Assembly: GCF_034351645.1 (NCBI RefSeq)
Contig: NZ_CP133782.1
Location: 625,001-689,000, forward strand
Direction: 5' to 3'
Length of the DNA stretch: 64,000 bases
Origin: Pseudomonas sp. DC1.2
Lineage (GTDB): Bacteria > Pseudomonadota > Gammaproteobacteria > Pseudomonadales > Pseudomonadaceae
The notes beneath the pieces are model-generated. The model searched no databases. It was given only the letters and a program-made list of their open reading frames with translations, and was not told where the DNA came from. This document shows positions 1 to 10,637 of this stretch, piece after piece (within the stretch, counting starts at the first letter, position 1; the number at the start of each line of letters is the position of its first letter). Made by a program: the position numbers and the translations under genes.

Positions 1-62
1 GCGGTTTGGTGCGCGCGGGCACAGCCAGAAAACTGCCGCCAATGCTGCAACACTGAAGTCCT

Positions 63-1283
63 TCACTCGGGCGAATGGAAGCTCAGGCTGTAGTTCACCG
101 CTTTTGGGCCAGGATCGAGGATGTCCAGCGCGATGTGAATCGGCGTCTGCGGCGGCATTTCCGACAGGCCTTCAAGGTCGCCGTTGAGGTATTCGCCAGG
201 CTTGAAGCGACGGCTGGCAATCAGGTGGCCGTTGAGGTCGGAAAAGCGCAGTTCCAGCAAAGGGAACGGCTGGGAGAAAGGCGCACGATTGTAGATGATC
301 GCGTCGACCACCAACGCCCCGCTGAAGTCCGGGTGGCTGCGCACCACCAGGTTGCTGCTTTTTATTTTGGCAATGTCGACCTTGGACGGCACGGTGCAGC
401 CGATTTGCGGGCACAGTTGCTGAAACCATGGACGGTATTGGTCCTGGCGAGCCAACTCGTCTAAATGATAGGCGATGTACTGGCCAGCCAGCGCGCCAGC
501 GCTCAGCAGAATCAATACCAGCCAGAAAAAGCGTCGTCCCCAAGGGGAGCGGCGTTTCTGCCAGTCCAGTTGCAGTGGATCGTCGGTCAGGTCCTGCAAC
601 GCTTCGGCGCGCCCGCCTGGTTCAGGGCGTTCGCGTTTTTTGCGCAGGGGCTCGATCGCAGGCAGGTCATCGTCAATGTCGTCGGTGGTCGACAGGTGAC
701 TGTGCTGGGTGGAGGTGTCGATCGGGTCGTGCAGGTGCAACTTTGGCACCTGAGGTTCTTCGTCCAGATCCATGGGGTCCAGCGACAGCGAGGGCTCGGT
801 GCGCAAGTGTTTGCCCGAGTCTATTGTCGTTTGCGCTGCGGCAGCGGTTCCGCTGGCCAGGGCGCGGTCTACGGCTGACTCACTGAACAGGCTGTCAGAC
901 CAGGGTTCGTGGTCGTGCTCGATGCTGTCGCGACGCGCGCTCAGACTGTCTTCACGGTGTCGGCCGAATTCGGTGGTAGGCTGGATTTCCCGCTGTTCAA
1001 GCCGGGCGAGCTCTTGATCCAGGTCGAGGCCATCCAGGTCCAATTCGGCGGCGGTCCATTGCTTCTGGCTGATGGCTCGCTGCGTAGGGGGAGGGACGAC
1101 CGCCGGAGCAACCGGTTTGACTGCTTCCTTGCCGGCCCGTTGCTCAAGCAGCTGTTTGGCGGCGTTGAACACCTGCAAGCATGAGCCGCAACGAACCACT
1201 CCGCGGGCCACGCTCAATTGAGCATGGCTGACGCGGAAGCTGGTTTGGCAATGCGGGCATTGGGTGACGAAGCTATCGGTCAT
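63..1283 (-). CDS. DUF3426 zinc-ribbon membrane protein
   Basis: The 406-residue protein starts with an MJ0042-type zinc ribbon (two CxxC knuckles, CPHC and CGSC, within about residues 9-35). A long acidic, low-complexity linker follows, then one membrane helix at about residues 250-275 and a C-terminal DUF3426 domain. This layout is typical of the DUF3426 family, whose biochemical role is unknown to me. The ribbon would lie in the cytoplasm and the C-terminal domain in the periplasm. The gene follows prmA on the same strand after 30 bases, so the two are probably co-transcribed, as in other pseudomonads where dusB and fis come next. Nothing looks broken. Family assignment is firm; function is open. 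Confidence 0.88.
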   Translation of the reverse strand: MTDSFVTQCPHCQTSFRVSHAQLSVARGVVRCGSCLQVFNAAKQLLEQRAGKEAVKPVAPAVVPPPTQRAISQKQWTAAELDLDGLDLDQELARLEQREIQPTTEFGRHREDSLSARRDSIEHDHEPWSDSLFSESAVDRALASGTAAAAQTTIDSGKHLRTEPSLSLDPMDLDEEPQVPKLHLHDPIDTSTQHSHLSTTDDIDDDLPAIEPLRKKRERPEPGGRAEALQDLTDDPLQLDWQKRRSPWGRRFFWLVLILLSAGALAGQYIAYHLDELARQDQYRPWFQQLCPQIGCTVPSKVDIAKIKSSNLVVRSHPDFSGALVVDAIIYNRAPFSQPFPLLELRFSDLNGHLIASRRFKPGEYLNGDLEGLSEMPPQTPIHIALDILDPGPKAVNYSLSFHSPE

Positions 1284-1313
1284 GCGGCGATCCGGATTAT
1301 GCAGGCGCTCATT

Positions 1314-2192
1314 CTAGCGCCGACGACCCGTGATGCGCACCCAGCCATCTCGATTGGCAATCGGGTCCAGATCAAAGTCCTGGGCATAGGCTGCCGCGAC
1401 GTCTTCACCTTGTTCGGCGAGGATGCCGGACAGGGCCAGACGACCGCCGGGTTTGACCAGGCTGGACAATTGCGGCGCCAGGGACACCAACGGTCCGGCG
1501 AGAATATTGGCGACCAGTACATCGGCTTTGACCTGCGGCAGGTCTTGCGGCAGGTACAGCGGGAACAGCGCTTCGGCAATGTTGTTACGCCCGGCGTTGT
1601 CGCGTGACGCTTCGATAGCCTGCACGTCGATGTCGGTGCCCACGGCTTCCCTGGCGCCCAGCAACAGTGCGGCAATCGCCAGGATCCCCGAGCCACAGCC
1701 GAAGTCCAGCACGTTACAGCCTTTCAGGTCCTGCCCATCGAGCCACTCCAGGCACAGCGCGGTGGTCGGATGAGTGCCGGTGCCGAACGCGAGGCCCGGA
1801 TCCAGCAACAGGTTTACGGCGTCTGGCTCAGGCGCGGCGTGCCAGCTCGGAACAATCCACAGACGCTGACCGAAACGCATCGGTTGGAAACCGTCCATCC
1901 AGCTGCGTTCCCAGTCCTGATCTTCAATGACTTCGCTGTGATGCTCTGGCAGCGGGCTGCCGGTCAACAGCCCAAGGTGGGCCAGTACGGTGGCGGCTTC
2001 GGTGCCACCTTCGAACAGGGCCAGCAGGTGCGTGTGCGACCACAGCGGCGTGGTATTGAGTTCCGGCTCGAAGATTGGCTGGTCTTCGGCGTCCATGAAG
2101 GTCACCGATACGGCGCCTACCTCAAGGAAGGCGTCTTCGTAGGTTTCGGCTTGTTCTGGGCTGATGGCGAGACGGACTTGCAGCCAAGGCAT
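1314..2192 (-). CDS. prmA: Ribosomal protein L11 methyltransferase PrmA
   Basis: This 292-residue SAM-dependent enzyme trimethylates ribosomal protein L11. The C-terminal Rossmann methyltransferase domain shows the SAM-binding motif VLDFGCGSG, the preceding FGTGTHPTT segment characteristic of PrmA, and a motif-IV-like VANILAGPL. The N-terminal part is the L11-recognition domain. The reading frame is open 19 codons further upstream, but the start at 2192 ([11 protein letters not shown]) matches the usual PrmA N-terminus and gives the usual family length. Upstream lies a 294-base gap and then a large gene on the opposite strand, where accC would normally be expected close by. Confidence 0.96.
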   Translation of the reverse strand: MPWLQVRLAISPEQAETYEDAFLEVGAVSVTFMDAEDQPIFEPELNTTPLWSHTHLLALFEGGTEAATVLAHLGLLTGSPLPEHHSEVIEDQDWERSWMDGFQPMRFGQRLWIVPSWHAAPEPDAVNLLLDPGLAFGTGTHPTTALCLEWLDGQDLKGCNVLDFGCGSGILAIAALLLGAREAVGTDIDVQAIEASRDNAGRNNIAEALFPLYLPQDLPQVKADVLVANILAGPLVSLAPQLSSLVKPGGRLALSGILAEQGEDVAAAYAQDFDLDPIANRDGWVRITGRRR

Positions 2193-2486
2193 GGCGGGCA
2201 CCTTTGAAAAATATTGATTGCAGCCTAGCGGGCTGCGAGAAGCGCGCAAGTTTACGCGAGCACGGTGCAGAAGACGACCGGGTTACCACGGTTTCGGGCG
2301 GTTTGTGCTGTGGCCCTCATGCCAGGTTGACCCACATCTGAGGTCGGTGTCCTACGCGATTGACCGATTCAGGCCGCGTTCGTTAGGGAGCCGTCTCATT
2401 GGTACTGGCGGGCGATTGCCTGAGTATTTAATAGATGAAAGGGGCTTCAGTCGTTGGAGTGCCCAAACCGCGGAGTTTGATTGTTC

Positions 2487-5400
2487 ATGGATGAAGAGTT
2501 TGTTGCACAGGCGCCACGCAGTAGTTATCTGGATATCGACATGCCGCGCGTTACTGCTCGTCAGGCCATGCGAGCGCAGGGTGACGATGCGTTGGTGCGT
2601 GCGTTGGTCGATACCCTGTCGGCTGCGATTACCCTACAGGCCATTACGTTCGTAATGTCGCCGACGATCAACGTGCCGCCGTCGAGCATGTTGGGGCAGT
2701 GGCTGGGTGTGTACTCCAAAGCCCTTGCACGCCCGGAATTTCTGGCATGGCTGGCCCGCCATGAGTTGGTGTTCGACAGCGTGCTGTTGCGCGGTGGGGT
2801 GCTTGAAGCCAATAGCGTCAAGGGGGGCGTTTCCACCGCGAAAGTCTTCACGCCGGAAGATGATTCGGGTTGGCGCGAGATCGCCGAGCCCCTCATCGCC
2901 GCCAGCATGGTCATCGACCCGGCCTGCGGCCACATATCCGTAGCAGGGGACCCAACTCGCACTGCTGAAGGTGCCTATCCGTTGGCGCCGACCCTGGCTT
3001 TCTATGGTTACCCGTTACCGGTCAATCGAGCTCAGGCTTACGTGATGAGGGACGAGTTGCGGCGGCGCTTTAGGTTTGCGGCGATTGATAGCAGTGGCTG
3101 TGCTCGAGGTGCTTTTCTGGTCGAGCAGGCAGAGCAGGCGCATGACCTAAGGCGGGTGGCTGACGAGTTGGAACAGGTTCTGTCGGTTGATACGGACAGT
3201 TCCCAAGCGTTCGACTGGCTGGCTGTGTATCGACGACGCGTCGAATTGACCTCTGGCTCGATGCTCGCCAATACGATGAATGCCGCACTGTTGTGGCTGC
3301 ACGATGTCACGGATAAGTTGGCCCAGGGCGAGCAGTCCTCAGACGTCTATTACTTCTTCTCCTTCGCCGAGCAAACTCTGATCGAGGTCGGTTCTAACTC
3401 CTTGCCTCGACCGGTGGCGCGCGACAGGCTTGCCGTGCCGGATGTCGATGCGGACATTCGCGGGCTGGCGCTTCATGCCCGAAAGCTGGGGGCGGATGTT
3501 TACTCCGATGGGCGTTTCAGTGTCGCCGCCGTGTTGCAGGCCTACGGGTGGGAGCGGCCGCTGAACGAGGCGGCTTTACGCTTGCTTGTTGATCGTTTAC
3601 GTCAGTTGCCATCGCCCTTTGCACCCTATGTGGAGACGGCTGCGCATTCGGTGCCCGAGCTCGTCAAGCATCTGCGCTACATCGCGTTGTTGAACAATCG
3701 TTATCGGTTGTGGCTTGCACTGGAAGCCCAGGCAGAGGCGCGAGAGGACGCCGAAACAGTCGATATCACGTCGCTTATGATTGAAAGTGATATTGATTCG
3801 CCCTTGTACGACCTAGTGGAAATCGGCAGTCGAGGCCTTCAGGAATTGAACGGTCTGGATGAGTTTAAATCGATTCGGACGGCCCTGTCGGTCGCCCCTG
3901 ACAGTCACGTATTGCTCAGTTCTTCGGGCAACCTTGGTGCAATGGCGGTGGACGGTCGCTGGGTTCGCCTGACGGACGCTGTGTTGGCGGTAGAGCGATT
4001 GTCAGGCGGGATGCCGTTGATTGCATTGATCGCCAGTCGGGCAGGAGGCGAGCTGAGAAGCAACGGCCGGATTTCCCTTGCGCAGATGCTCAGTTTTTAC
4101 AATTTCAAGCTGCCAACTACGGTAAAACAGGTTCGCAGGCTGGCCCTGCTCGTTCTATCCGAGTCCTTACGCGTGCAACTTTCGGTCTCTTACTGGAACG
4201 TGCTCTCGTCTGGATCCGATGCGGCGAGTCCGTCGATGTCGGGTGCTTCCGAGCCGTTTATGCCCGAGGTTGTTCGACGTCTTTATCACTGGGATGTGAA
4301 CCCGGTGACGCCAGTGGCGTTACTGTCGGATTTTCAGCGTCGCCAGTTGATCGGTGCGACCGAACAATTAATGTCGGGTGTCGAGGGCACGTTATTTGAC
4401 TACCTGGCCGGGGACTTGATCGCTGGTAAGTCCCCATCCAGTATTCGGGCCGAGGCGCATTTGTTGTTGGCCTGTCTGTTCGCCAGGAAGCGGGCGCAAA
4501 GACTGGCGGGAATTCTGTCGGCCCTTGTGGGCTTTCCTGATCAGGATGTTGGCGATGCCGCGACGCGCAGCAGGCTCAAGTCGCTCGTGCTGGTGGCCTT
4601 GATCCTCAGTCTTGACCCTCTGGCGGGGACGCTGCGCAATAGCGTCGCGGGGATTAATCTGGTCGACAAGCGCTATTGGGGCGCCAGTTGTTCCGCAGTG
4701 GTGCTGGGGATTGAGTCCGCACTCGCAAACAGCACCGGCATAAGTGTCGCGACGGCTCCTCTGGCGACTCATCTTTTGCTGGCTGGCGTTGCGCCGGAGC
4801 TCCTGGTGCGCAAGATTCCCGATGCCATGCCTTACCAGTGTTCCCAGGTGTGGGTGACCTTCAAGCATCTGGTGGCTTATCTGGAGTCGAAGTACACGGG
4901 GTTATCGCTTCGGCTAACGTTCGACAACATCATGACGTGGGTCAAGGGCTACGATCTCAGGCCTGCGCTCTGGCGGCAGGTTGCGTTTAGCGGTCCGCTC
5001 ATCGATTGGGCTAGCGCTAACGGCGTGTTGCTGGGGAACAAGGAAGTGTTTACATCAGACGAATTCAATGCGGCGAGAGGCGCTTTTCTCGAGCAGCGAA
5101 CGACGGTATTGAGGTCTGTGGAAGTGCTTTATTTGCAGTTTCCCAGCCGTAGAGCGCGCGCCTTGAATGATTTGCGCTGGGTCTTTCCCGACAATGATTA
5201 TCTGGATCAGGAGATATTGACTGCCGTCGCTGATGAGGGGGGCACGCCGTCTGAGCAGAAGGTGTCGTTCGTTGACTTACACATGGCAGGGCAATTGACG
5301 GCGGGGTCGAGTGCGTGGCGGTCCATGGTAGAAGGTGTTGATTACAGCAGAATGGCCGAGCGTTTTTATCGGCTGACCGCTGTCAGTAAGCTGCACGGCG

Positions 5401-6032
5401 ATGCTTTTAATCTCAGGCTTGACGAGCTGCACTCGGCTTATGTGAACTCCATCCAGTACGAGATCGCCAATTTAAGCCTGCCTCACCGGCAATTGCTTGA
5501 GTACGGGTCGCTGGAGTTGTACACCCTGAGTGACACAGCGCCAGGTGCTTCGCGAGCTGAACCGCTGAGTCGTTATGGCGTCATTGTGTGGTGCGAGCAT
5601 CCGGCCTTTCAAGATCGAGCCTTCGAGATTTTTCCTGGGCTGATTAGGGTTGTCGAGCACGCTGACTTGCGCCGCACGCAGTTCAACTCAACGCTGAGGG
5701 CTCGATCTTGGCCTGTCGATTTGCAGGCTTACACCCTTGGAAGCCTTCCCCGAAACAAGGTCAGTGCGCGCGTCTGGCACGAAAAAATTGATAATTTCTG
5801 GCCTTCTGCCCATGACTCGTTACCTGATGCCAGCACGCTGGGTGTGCCGCAATCTTACACCTCGCCAAGAATTCACATGCTGGTCACCAGCCTGTTAGAC
5901 AAGAGCTTGTTTTTGGGGAGCGAGGCACTACGCGAGTCTGCCCGTCAGGCCGTCAGCCTTGAGCAGGGTAGGGGTGGGTATGATCCCTGGAGCGAGTATT
6001 TCAATAGACTCGCCTTCAAAAAACTGGTGTGA
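2487..6032 (+). CDS. Large unrecognised protein with an internal repeated module
   Basis: The 1181-residue product matches no family I recognise. No signal peptide, membrane helix or nucleotide-binding motif is visible; it looks soluble and mostly alpha-helical. A module of roughly 45 residues recurs near residues 155-192, 322-371 and 509-551, with the pattern GR-[IF]-S-[LV]-A-x2-L-x2-Y-x3-x-P (the first copy lacks the GR). A weaker fourth copy may lie near residues 805-840. The ATG at 2487 is preferred over the in-frame TTG at 2481 because a GGAG at 2472-2475 is better spaced. The gene stands alone between prmA and accC, opposite in strand to both, and ends before a strong hairpin. Its third positions look less GC-biased than the flanking genes by eye, which would fit horizontal acquisition. 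A toxin-like or phage-defence role is possible but nothing here shows it. Confidence 0.8.
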   Translation: MDEEFVAQAPRSSYLDIDMPRVTARQAMRAQGDDALVRALVDTLSAAITLQAITFVMSPTINVPPSSMLGQWLGVYSKALARPEFLAWLARHELVFDSVLLRGGVLEANSVKGGVSTAKVFTPEDDSGWREIAEPLIAASMVIDPACGHISVAGDPTRTAEGAYPLAPTLAFYGYPLPVNRAQAYVMRDELRRRFRFAAIDSSGCARGAFLVEQAEQAHDLRRVADELEQVLSVDTDSSQAFDWLAVYRRRVELTSGSMLANTMNAALLWLHDVTDKLAQGEQSSDVYYFFSFAEQTLIEVGSNSLPRPVARDRLAVPDVDADIRGLALHARKLGADVYSDGRFSVAAVLQAYGWERPLNEAALRLLVDRLRQLPSPFAPYVETAAHSVPELVKHLRYIALLNNRYRLWLALEAQAEAREDAETVDITSLMIESDIDSPLYDLVEIGSRGLQELNGLDEFKSIRTALSVAPDSHVLLSSSGNLGAMAVDGRWVRLTDAVLAVERLSGGMPLIALIASRAGGELRSNGRISLAQMLSFYNFKLPTTVKQVRRLALLVLSESLRVQLSVSYWNVLSSGSDAASPSMSGASEPFMPEVVRRLYHWDVNPVTPVALLSDFQRRQLIGATEQLMSGVEGTLFDYLAGDLIAGKSPSSIRAEAHLLLACLFARKRAQRLAGILSALVGFPDQDVGDAATRSRLKSLVLVALILSLDPLAGTLRNSVAGINLVDKRYWGASCSAVVLGIESALANSTGISVATAPLATHLLLAGVAPELLVRKIPDAMPYQCSQVWVTFKHLVAYLESKYTGLSLRLTFDNIMTWVKGYDLRPALWRQVAFSGPLIDWASANGVLLGNKEVFTSDEFNAARGAFLEQRTTVLRSVEVLYLQFPSRRARALNDLRWVFPDNDYLDQEILTAVADEGGTPSEQKVSFVDLHMAGQLTAGSSAWRSMVEGVDYSRMAERFYRLTAVSKLHGDAFNLRLDELHSAYVNSIQYEIANLSLPHRQLLEYGSLELYTLSDTAPGASRAEPLSRYGVIVWCEHPAFQDRAFEIFPGLIRVVEHADLRRTQFNSTLRARSWPVDLQAYTLGSLPRNKVSARVWHEKIDNFWPSAHDSLPDASTLGVPQSYTSPRIHMLVTSLLDKSLFLGSEALRESARQAVSLEQGRGGYDPWSEYFNRLAFKKLV

Positions 6033-6070
6033 ACGTGGTGTAGAAGACTGCCGCTGCTGCTGGCCAGAAA

Positions 6071-6100
6071 CAACAAAGCCGCTCGAAAGCGGCTTTGTTG
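6071..6100. terminator. Perfect bidirectional hairpin terminator
   Basis: A 13-bp perfect stem with a CGAA tetraloop (CAACAAAGCCGCT and its complement) sits between the 3' ends of the large gene (+) and accC (-). The arm ends are A- and T-rich on both strands, so it can stop transcription from either side. Confidence 0.85.
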
Positions 6101-6113
6101 GTTGGATCACATC

Positions 6114-7469
6114 TTAATGCTGGCCAGCCAGCTTGTGTTCCAGGTAGTGGATGTTGACTCCACCTTTGCAGAAACCCTCATCGCGGACCAAGTCGCGGTG
6201 CAGCGGGATGTTGGTCTTGATCCCGTCGACAACGATTTCGTCCAGCGCATTGCGCATGCGCCCCATGGCTTCTTCACGTGTTGCGCCGTAGGTGATCAAC
6301 TTGCCGATCAACGAATCGTAGTTCGGCGGAACGGCATAGCCACTGTACAGGTGCGAATCGACGCGAACGCCGTTGCCACCTGGGGCATGGTAATGCTTGA
6401 TCGTGCCAGGGCTAGGCATGAAGGTTTTTGGGTCTTCGGCGTTAATCCGGCATTCCAGTGCATGACCGCGAATGACAACGTCATCCTGGGTGAACGACAG
6501 TGGGTTACCTGCGGCGATGCTGAGCATCTCCTTGACGATGTCGATGCCGGTGACCATTTCCGAAACCGGGTGCTCCACCTGAACGCGCGTGTTCATTTCG
6601 ATGAAGTAGAACGCGCCGTTCTCGTACAGGAACTCGAACGTGCCCGCGCCACGGTAGTTGATGTCGATGCAGGCTTTAACGCAGCGTGCGAAGACTTCCT
6701 GGCGTGCTTTCTCGTCGATACCCGGTGCTGGCGCCTCTTCGAGAACCTTCTGGTGACGACGTTGCAGCGAGCAATCGCGGTCGCCCAAATGGACAGCGTG
6801 GCCCTGGCCATCGGAAAGCACCTGGACTTCCACGTGACGTGGGTTGGTCAGGAATTTTTCCAGATAAACCATCGGGTTGCCGAACGCCGCGCCTGCTTCG
6901 GTGCGGGTCAGTTTTGCGAAAGAGATCAGGTCTTCTTCTTTATGCACAACGCGCATACCGCGACCACCGCCGCCGCCAGCGGCTTTGATGATCACCGGGT
7001 AACCGACTTCGCGACCAATGCGCAGCGCGGTTTCTTCGTCTTCCGGCAGTGGGCCGTCAGAACCCGGAACGGTTGGAACACCGGCAGCGATCATGGCGTG
7101 CTTGGCCGAAACCTTGTCGCCCATCAGGCGAATGGTGTCGGCTTTAGGACCGATGAAGGCAAAGCCGGAGTTCTCGACCTGCTCGGCGAAATCAGCGTTT
7201 TCCGCAAGGAAACCGTAGCCAGGGTGAATGGCAGTGGCGCCGGTCACTTCAGCTGCGGCGATGATTGCCGGAATGTGCAGGTAAGACTTTGCCGCGGATG
7301 CCGGACCGATGCAGACGGATTCATCCGCCAGGCCCAAGTGCATCAGCTCTTTGTCGGCCGTGGAGTACACGGCGACAGTCTTGATGCCCATCTCTTTGCA
7401 GGCCCGCAGAATCCGCAGCGCAATCTCACCGCGGTTGGCGATCAGAACTTTTTCCAACTTCGCAGTCAT
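6114..7469 (-). CDS. accC: Acetyl-CoA carboxylase, biotin carboxylase subunit AccC
   Basis: The protein is 451 residues long and carboxylates the biotin of AccB using ATP and bicarbonate, the first half-reaction of malonyl-CoA synthesis. Visible landmarks are the N-terminal [14 protein letters not shown] segment, the glycine-rich ATP loop [11 protein letters not shown], the [12 protein letters not shown] catalytic segment and the C-terminal CRINAEDP motif. The start at 7469 (MTAKLEKV) has a GGAGA ribosome site nine bases upstream and fits the usual family length; seven further upstream codons are open but overlap the end of accB. It lies 17 bases downstream of accB in the accBC operon. Confidence 0.98.
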   Translation of the reverse strand: MTAKLEKVLIANRGEIALRILRACKEMGIKTVAVYSTADKELMHLGLADESVCIGPASAAKSYLHIPAIIAAAEVTGATAIHPGYGFLAENADFAEQVENSGFAFIGPKADTIRLMGDKVSAKHAMIAAGVPTVPGSDGPLPEDEETALRIGREVGYPVIIKAAGGGGGRGMRVVHKEEDLISFAKLTRTEAGAAFGNPMVYLEKFLTNPRHVEVQVLSDGQGHAVHLGDRDCSLQRRHQKVLEEAPAPGIDEKARQEVFARCVKACIDINYRGAGTFEFLYENGAFYFIEMNTRVQVEHPVSEMVTGIDIVKEMLSIAAGNPLSFTQDDVVIRGHALECRINAEDPKTFMPSPGTIKHYHAPGGNGVRVDSHLYSGYAVPPNYDSLIGKLITYGATREEAMGRMRNALDEIVVDGIKTNIPLHRDLVRDEGFCKGGVNIHYLEHKLAGQH

Positions 7470-7486
7470 CAAAGTTTCTCCGCGTT

Positions 7487-7939
7487 TCAAACGATGGTGA
7501 ACAGCGGTTGGTCGTACTCAACCGGCTGGCCGTCTTCGACGAGGATGGATTCGATCACACCGCTGGTTTCAGCTTCGATGTGGTTCATCATCTTCATCGC
7601 TTCGACGATGCACAGGGTGTCGCCTTTCTTCACGGTCTGGCCGACTTCAACGAAGGACGGCGAGCTTGGTGAAGATTTGCGATAGAAGGTGCCTACCATC
7701 GGCGAACGGGCCACGGTGCCGTTCAGAACAGGTGCGGCTGGAGCAGCGGCGACAACCGGGGCGGCAGCAACTGGCGCCGGCGCCGGTGCTTGCATGGGGG
7801 CCGGTGCGTAGTACTGCTGAGCCGGGGTTTTGCTGTGACGGCTGATGCGTACGGACTCTTCGCCTTCCTTGATCTCGAGCTCGTCGATGCCGGACTCTTC
7901 CAGCAATTCGATTAGTTTCTTAACTTTACGGATATCCAT
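7487..7939 (-). CDS. accB: Biotin carboxyl carrier protein AccB
   Basis: This 150-residue carrier has an N-terminal helical region, an Ala/Pro-rich flexible linker (about residues 40-75) and a C-terminal biotinyl domain. The biotinylation site is the lysine of EAMKM at about residue 116. It shuttles carboxybiotin between AccC and the carboxyltransferase. It is followed after 17 bases by accC and preceded after 46 bases by aroQ, the standard Pseudomonas order. Confidence 0.98.
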   Translation of the reverse strand: MDIRKVKKLIELLEESGIDELEIKEGEESVRISRHSKTPAQQYYAPAPMQAPAPAPVAAAPVVAAAPAAPVLNGTVARSPMVGTFYRKSSPSSPSFVEVGQTVKKGDTLCIVEAMKMMNHIEAETSGVIESILVEDGQPVEYDQPLFTIV

Positions 7940-7985
7940 GAATCATCAACTCCCAAGGGTCGGTCAGGGGCGTAACGCTTGTTGT

Positions 7986-8438
7986 TCAAGCTGTTGCCTG
8001 TCTTTCAAGCTGTTCCAGGGCGGCCTCCAGGGCCAGTCGATAACCGCTGGCGCCAAGGCCGCAGATCACTCCCACCGCTACGTCGGAGAAGTAAGAGTGA
8101 TGGCGGAAAGGTTCGCGTTTGTGCACGTTAGACAAATGCACTTCGATGAATGGGATGCTCACCGCCAGCAGCGCGTCACGTAATGCGACGCTTGTGTGTG
8201 TAAAAGCTGCTGGATTGATCAGAATGAAGTCCACACCTTCGCCGCGCGCGGCGTGAATGCGGTCGATCAATTCGTACTCGGCGTTGCTTTGCAGATGGAG
8301 CAAATGATGGCCGGCTTCACGCGCACGGCGTTCCAGGTCCTGGTTGATCTGCGCCAGTGTCGTAGCGCCATAGGTGCCCGGTTCACGGGTGCCGAGCAAG
8401 TTCAGGTTGGGTCCGTGCAGAACCAGTAGCGTAGCCAT
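7986..8438 (-). CDS. aroQ: Type II 3-dehydroquinate dehydratase AroQ
   Basis: The 150-residue enzyme dehydrates 3-dehydroquinate to 3-dehydroshikimate in the shikimate pathway. The type II signature [20 protein letters not shown] is complete, including the catalytic tyrosine, with the downstream [16 protein letters not shown] and [10 protein letters not shown] segments. The start at 8438 ([10 protein letters not shown]) is chosen because it gives the usual length; the open frame extends nine codons further upstream. It is the first gene of the aroQ-accB-accC unit. Confidence 0.97.
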   Translation of the reverse strand: MATLLVLHGPNLNLLGTREPGTYGATTLAQINQDLERRAREAGHHLLHLQSNAEYELIDRIHAARGEGVDFILINPAAFTHTSVALRDALLAVSIPFIEVHLSNVHKREPFRHHSYFSDVAVGVICGLGASGYRLALEAALEQLERQATA

Positions 8439-8638
8439 CCGCTGTTCCTTGTTATCTGTGTGCAATTGTCAGAACCCGGCGACTATGCCGCAAAGCGTTT
8501 ATGACTGTCCAGTTCTATGCAATAGCCAACACGATGGGCGATGTTTGCGCGAATTATGTGACTGGGTGATTAAATCCGGTCATTTGCCTTCGCAACACGT
8601 TCGGCGAAGTAGGCCGCATTGATCACGAAAGCGGTGTG

Positions 8639-10585
8639 TCAGACGCGGAATGCTTGAACAGCCGTGTGCAAACGTCCACCCAACACCAATAAGTGCTCCC
8701 CTTGCTCGCGCCCCTTGCCGATGCGTAGCAAGTTATTTCCTCCCAATTGGTGAATCCGCTCGCTGTGATCGCGGATTTCGCTGACGGCGCCGCTCTGCTG
8801 GGCGGTGACGTCGGCGATGCGCGCGGCGGTGTCAGCAATGGTCTGGATCGCTCCAACGATTTTATCGAGTGCGCCGTCGGCTGCTTGGGCCTGATTGGCC
8901 GTGGCCTCGGCGTGTTCGACTTGCGCGCGCATGCCTTCCACTGATTGCCGGGCCGCCGTTTGCAGCCCGGCAATCAAGGTCTGGATCTCGGCCGTGGCGC
9001 CGGCGGTGCGTTGTGCCAGTGAGCGGACTTCTTCGGCCACTACTGCAAAGCCTCGGCCCATTTCTCCGGCTCGGGCGGCTTCAATGGCTGCGTTTAGTGC
9101 CAGCAGGTTGGTCTGGTCGGCGATCGAGCGAATCACCGTCAGCACGCCGCCGATGGTGGCCGACTCCTCGGCCAAGTGTTCGATCATCTGCGCGTTGCCC
9201 TGCACTTCACCGACCAGCGCATGCAGCCCTGTGAGGCTCAGGCCGATCACCTTCTGGCCTTGCTCTACCGCCAGTCCTGCGTTGCGACTGGCTTCGGCGG
9301 CGTGGCTGGCATCGCCGGCTACTTGTTGAATGGTGGCTTCCAGTTCGCCGAGGGAATCGCGTATCAATGCCGTATCACCGGCCTGATGTTCGGCGCCGCT
9401 GTGCAGATCATTACTCAGTTCTGCCAGGGTGCGGCTGCTGCCGGCGACCTGTTCAGCGTTGAGGCGAATGGTCCCCACCAAGTCCACCAAATAGGCGCGC
9501 AAGCGATTGAGCGACGCTTGAATGTCGTGCAGTTCGCGATTGGTCGCGCCCAGTTGAATATCCCGGCTGAAGTCGCCCTCGGCCCAAGTTGAAAGCGCCG
9601 GTGCCAGATTGGTCAGCGTCCGTGCCAGGCGCCGCTGCAAGGTATCGATCAGCAGGGCGATCAGCAGTATCAGGCCAATCATCACCCCCTGAATCAGCCG
9701 AACTTCACTCTGTATCTGCCCGTGTTGGGCGCGTACCACCGGTTCCAGGCCAGCGATGGCCTGCTGTACGGCGGTGATTTTAAGGTGAGTTGCAGCGCTG
9801 AGGTCGGCGCGCTTTTGAATCTGCTCGCGAGTGCGGCTCAGCTCGGCTGGGTAGCGCGTGAGCAAGTTATTGAGTTCGCGCTTAAGACCCACTCCGGCGT
9901 CTTCGGTAAGGGTTTTCTCGGTATTCTCCAGGCCCATCATTGCCGCGAAATCACCGGTGTTCGATTCGGTGCTCGCGCTGACGCCTAGCAGCGGCAGGGC
10001 GTCCAGTTGTTCGGCCTGAGAGCGAATGCTGGCCACTTCGCGCTCGACATCGGCGGCCAGTTCGCTGCGACCGCTACTGACCAGTTTGTCTCGGGCCAGG
10101 GACAGTTTGCCCAAGTGTTGGGACGCGGCGAGTAACGGTGTCAGGTACGCACCATTGCTGATGGCGTACTGGCTGAGTTGATCGAGACTGGCGCCCAATT
10201 CTCGCTCGGCTTGCAGCAGCAGCGCTTGCGGGTCACCCGCGAGTTTGCCGGCGGCCAGCAGATCGGTTTTGCTGAACGTTTCGAGGCTCGACAGGCTCGG
10301 GCGCAAGGTGTCGCCCAATGCTGTCGGCAGTTCACTGAGTTCCTGCTGCAAGCCATCTATCGCCTGACTGGCGCTGCTCAGGCGCAAGGCATCGCCACTG
10401 GACAAGTAGTCCTCGACGTTGCGCGCCACTTGATTTTGAAACTGCTGAGACAGACTGAGGTAACGTTCCATCAGCAGATAGGGCCGCTCCAGGGCTTTTT
10501 GTGACCACCAGAGTGTGACGCTGAGGGCCACGCACACGGCGACGAGCAGGAGGGTGTTGAGGTTGGTCAGCAGCTTCAGGCGCAT
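8639..10585 (-). CDS. ctpL: Methyl-accepting chemotaxis protein, CtpL-like
   Basis: The 648-residue chemoreceptor has a membrane helix at about residues 8-27, an all-helical periplasmic region of about 270 residues (helical-bimodular size), a second helix near residue 305, a HAMP segment and a cytoplasmic signalling domain. The hairpin tip reads [28 protein letters not shown], abbreviated here as the classic E-x-G-x-GF-VV-EEVR run. No C-terminal CheR-binding pentapeptide is seen. In P. aeruginosa, CtpL (phosphate taxis) lies at this same place between gcbA/adcA and the aroQ region, so orthology is likely; the ligand is inferred from that. It follows gcbA after 52 bases on the same strand. Confidence 0.85.
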   Translation of the reverse strand: MRLKLLTNLNTLLLVAVCVALSVTLWWSQKALERPYLLMERYLSLSQQFQNQVARNVEDYLSSGDALRLSSASQAIDGLQQELSELPTALGDTLRPSLSSLETFSKTDLLAAGKLAGDPQALLLQAERELGASLDQLSQYAISNGAYLTPLLAASQHLGKLSLARDKLVSSGRSELAADVEREVASIRSQAEQLDALPLLGVSASTESNTGDFAAMMGLENTEKTLTEDAGVGLKRELNNLLTRYPAELSRTREQIQKRADLSAATHLKITAVQQAIAGLEPVVRAQHGQIQSEVRLIQGVMIGLILLIALLIDTLQRRLARTLTNLAPALSTWAEGDFSRDIQLGATNRELHDIQASLNRLRAYLVDLVGTIRLNAEQVAGSSRTLAELSNDLHSGAEHQAGDTALIRDSLGELEATIQQVAGDASHAAEASRNAGLAVEQGQKVIGLSLTGLHALVGEVQGNAQMIEHLAEESATIGGVLTVIRSIADQTNLLALNAAIEAARAGEMGRGFAVVAEEVRSLAQRTAGATAEIQTLIAGLQTAARQSVEGMRAQVEHAEATANQAQAADGALDKIVGAIQTIADTAARIADVTAQQSGAVSEIRDHSERIHQLGGNNLLRIGKGREQGEHLLVLGGRLHTAVQAFRV

Positions 10586-10637
10586 AAAGGGTCTACCAAC
10601 GGCAGAATGGTAAGCGCCTGAATTTATTGCGTTTGTG

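Noticed and set aside
6102..7685. 527-codon open frame antisense to accC and accB
   Set aside because: It mirrors the accC/accB codons in a GC-rich genome; its product has no family features, while the opposite strand encodes unmistakable enzymes.
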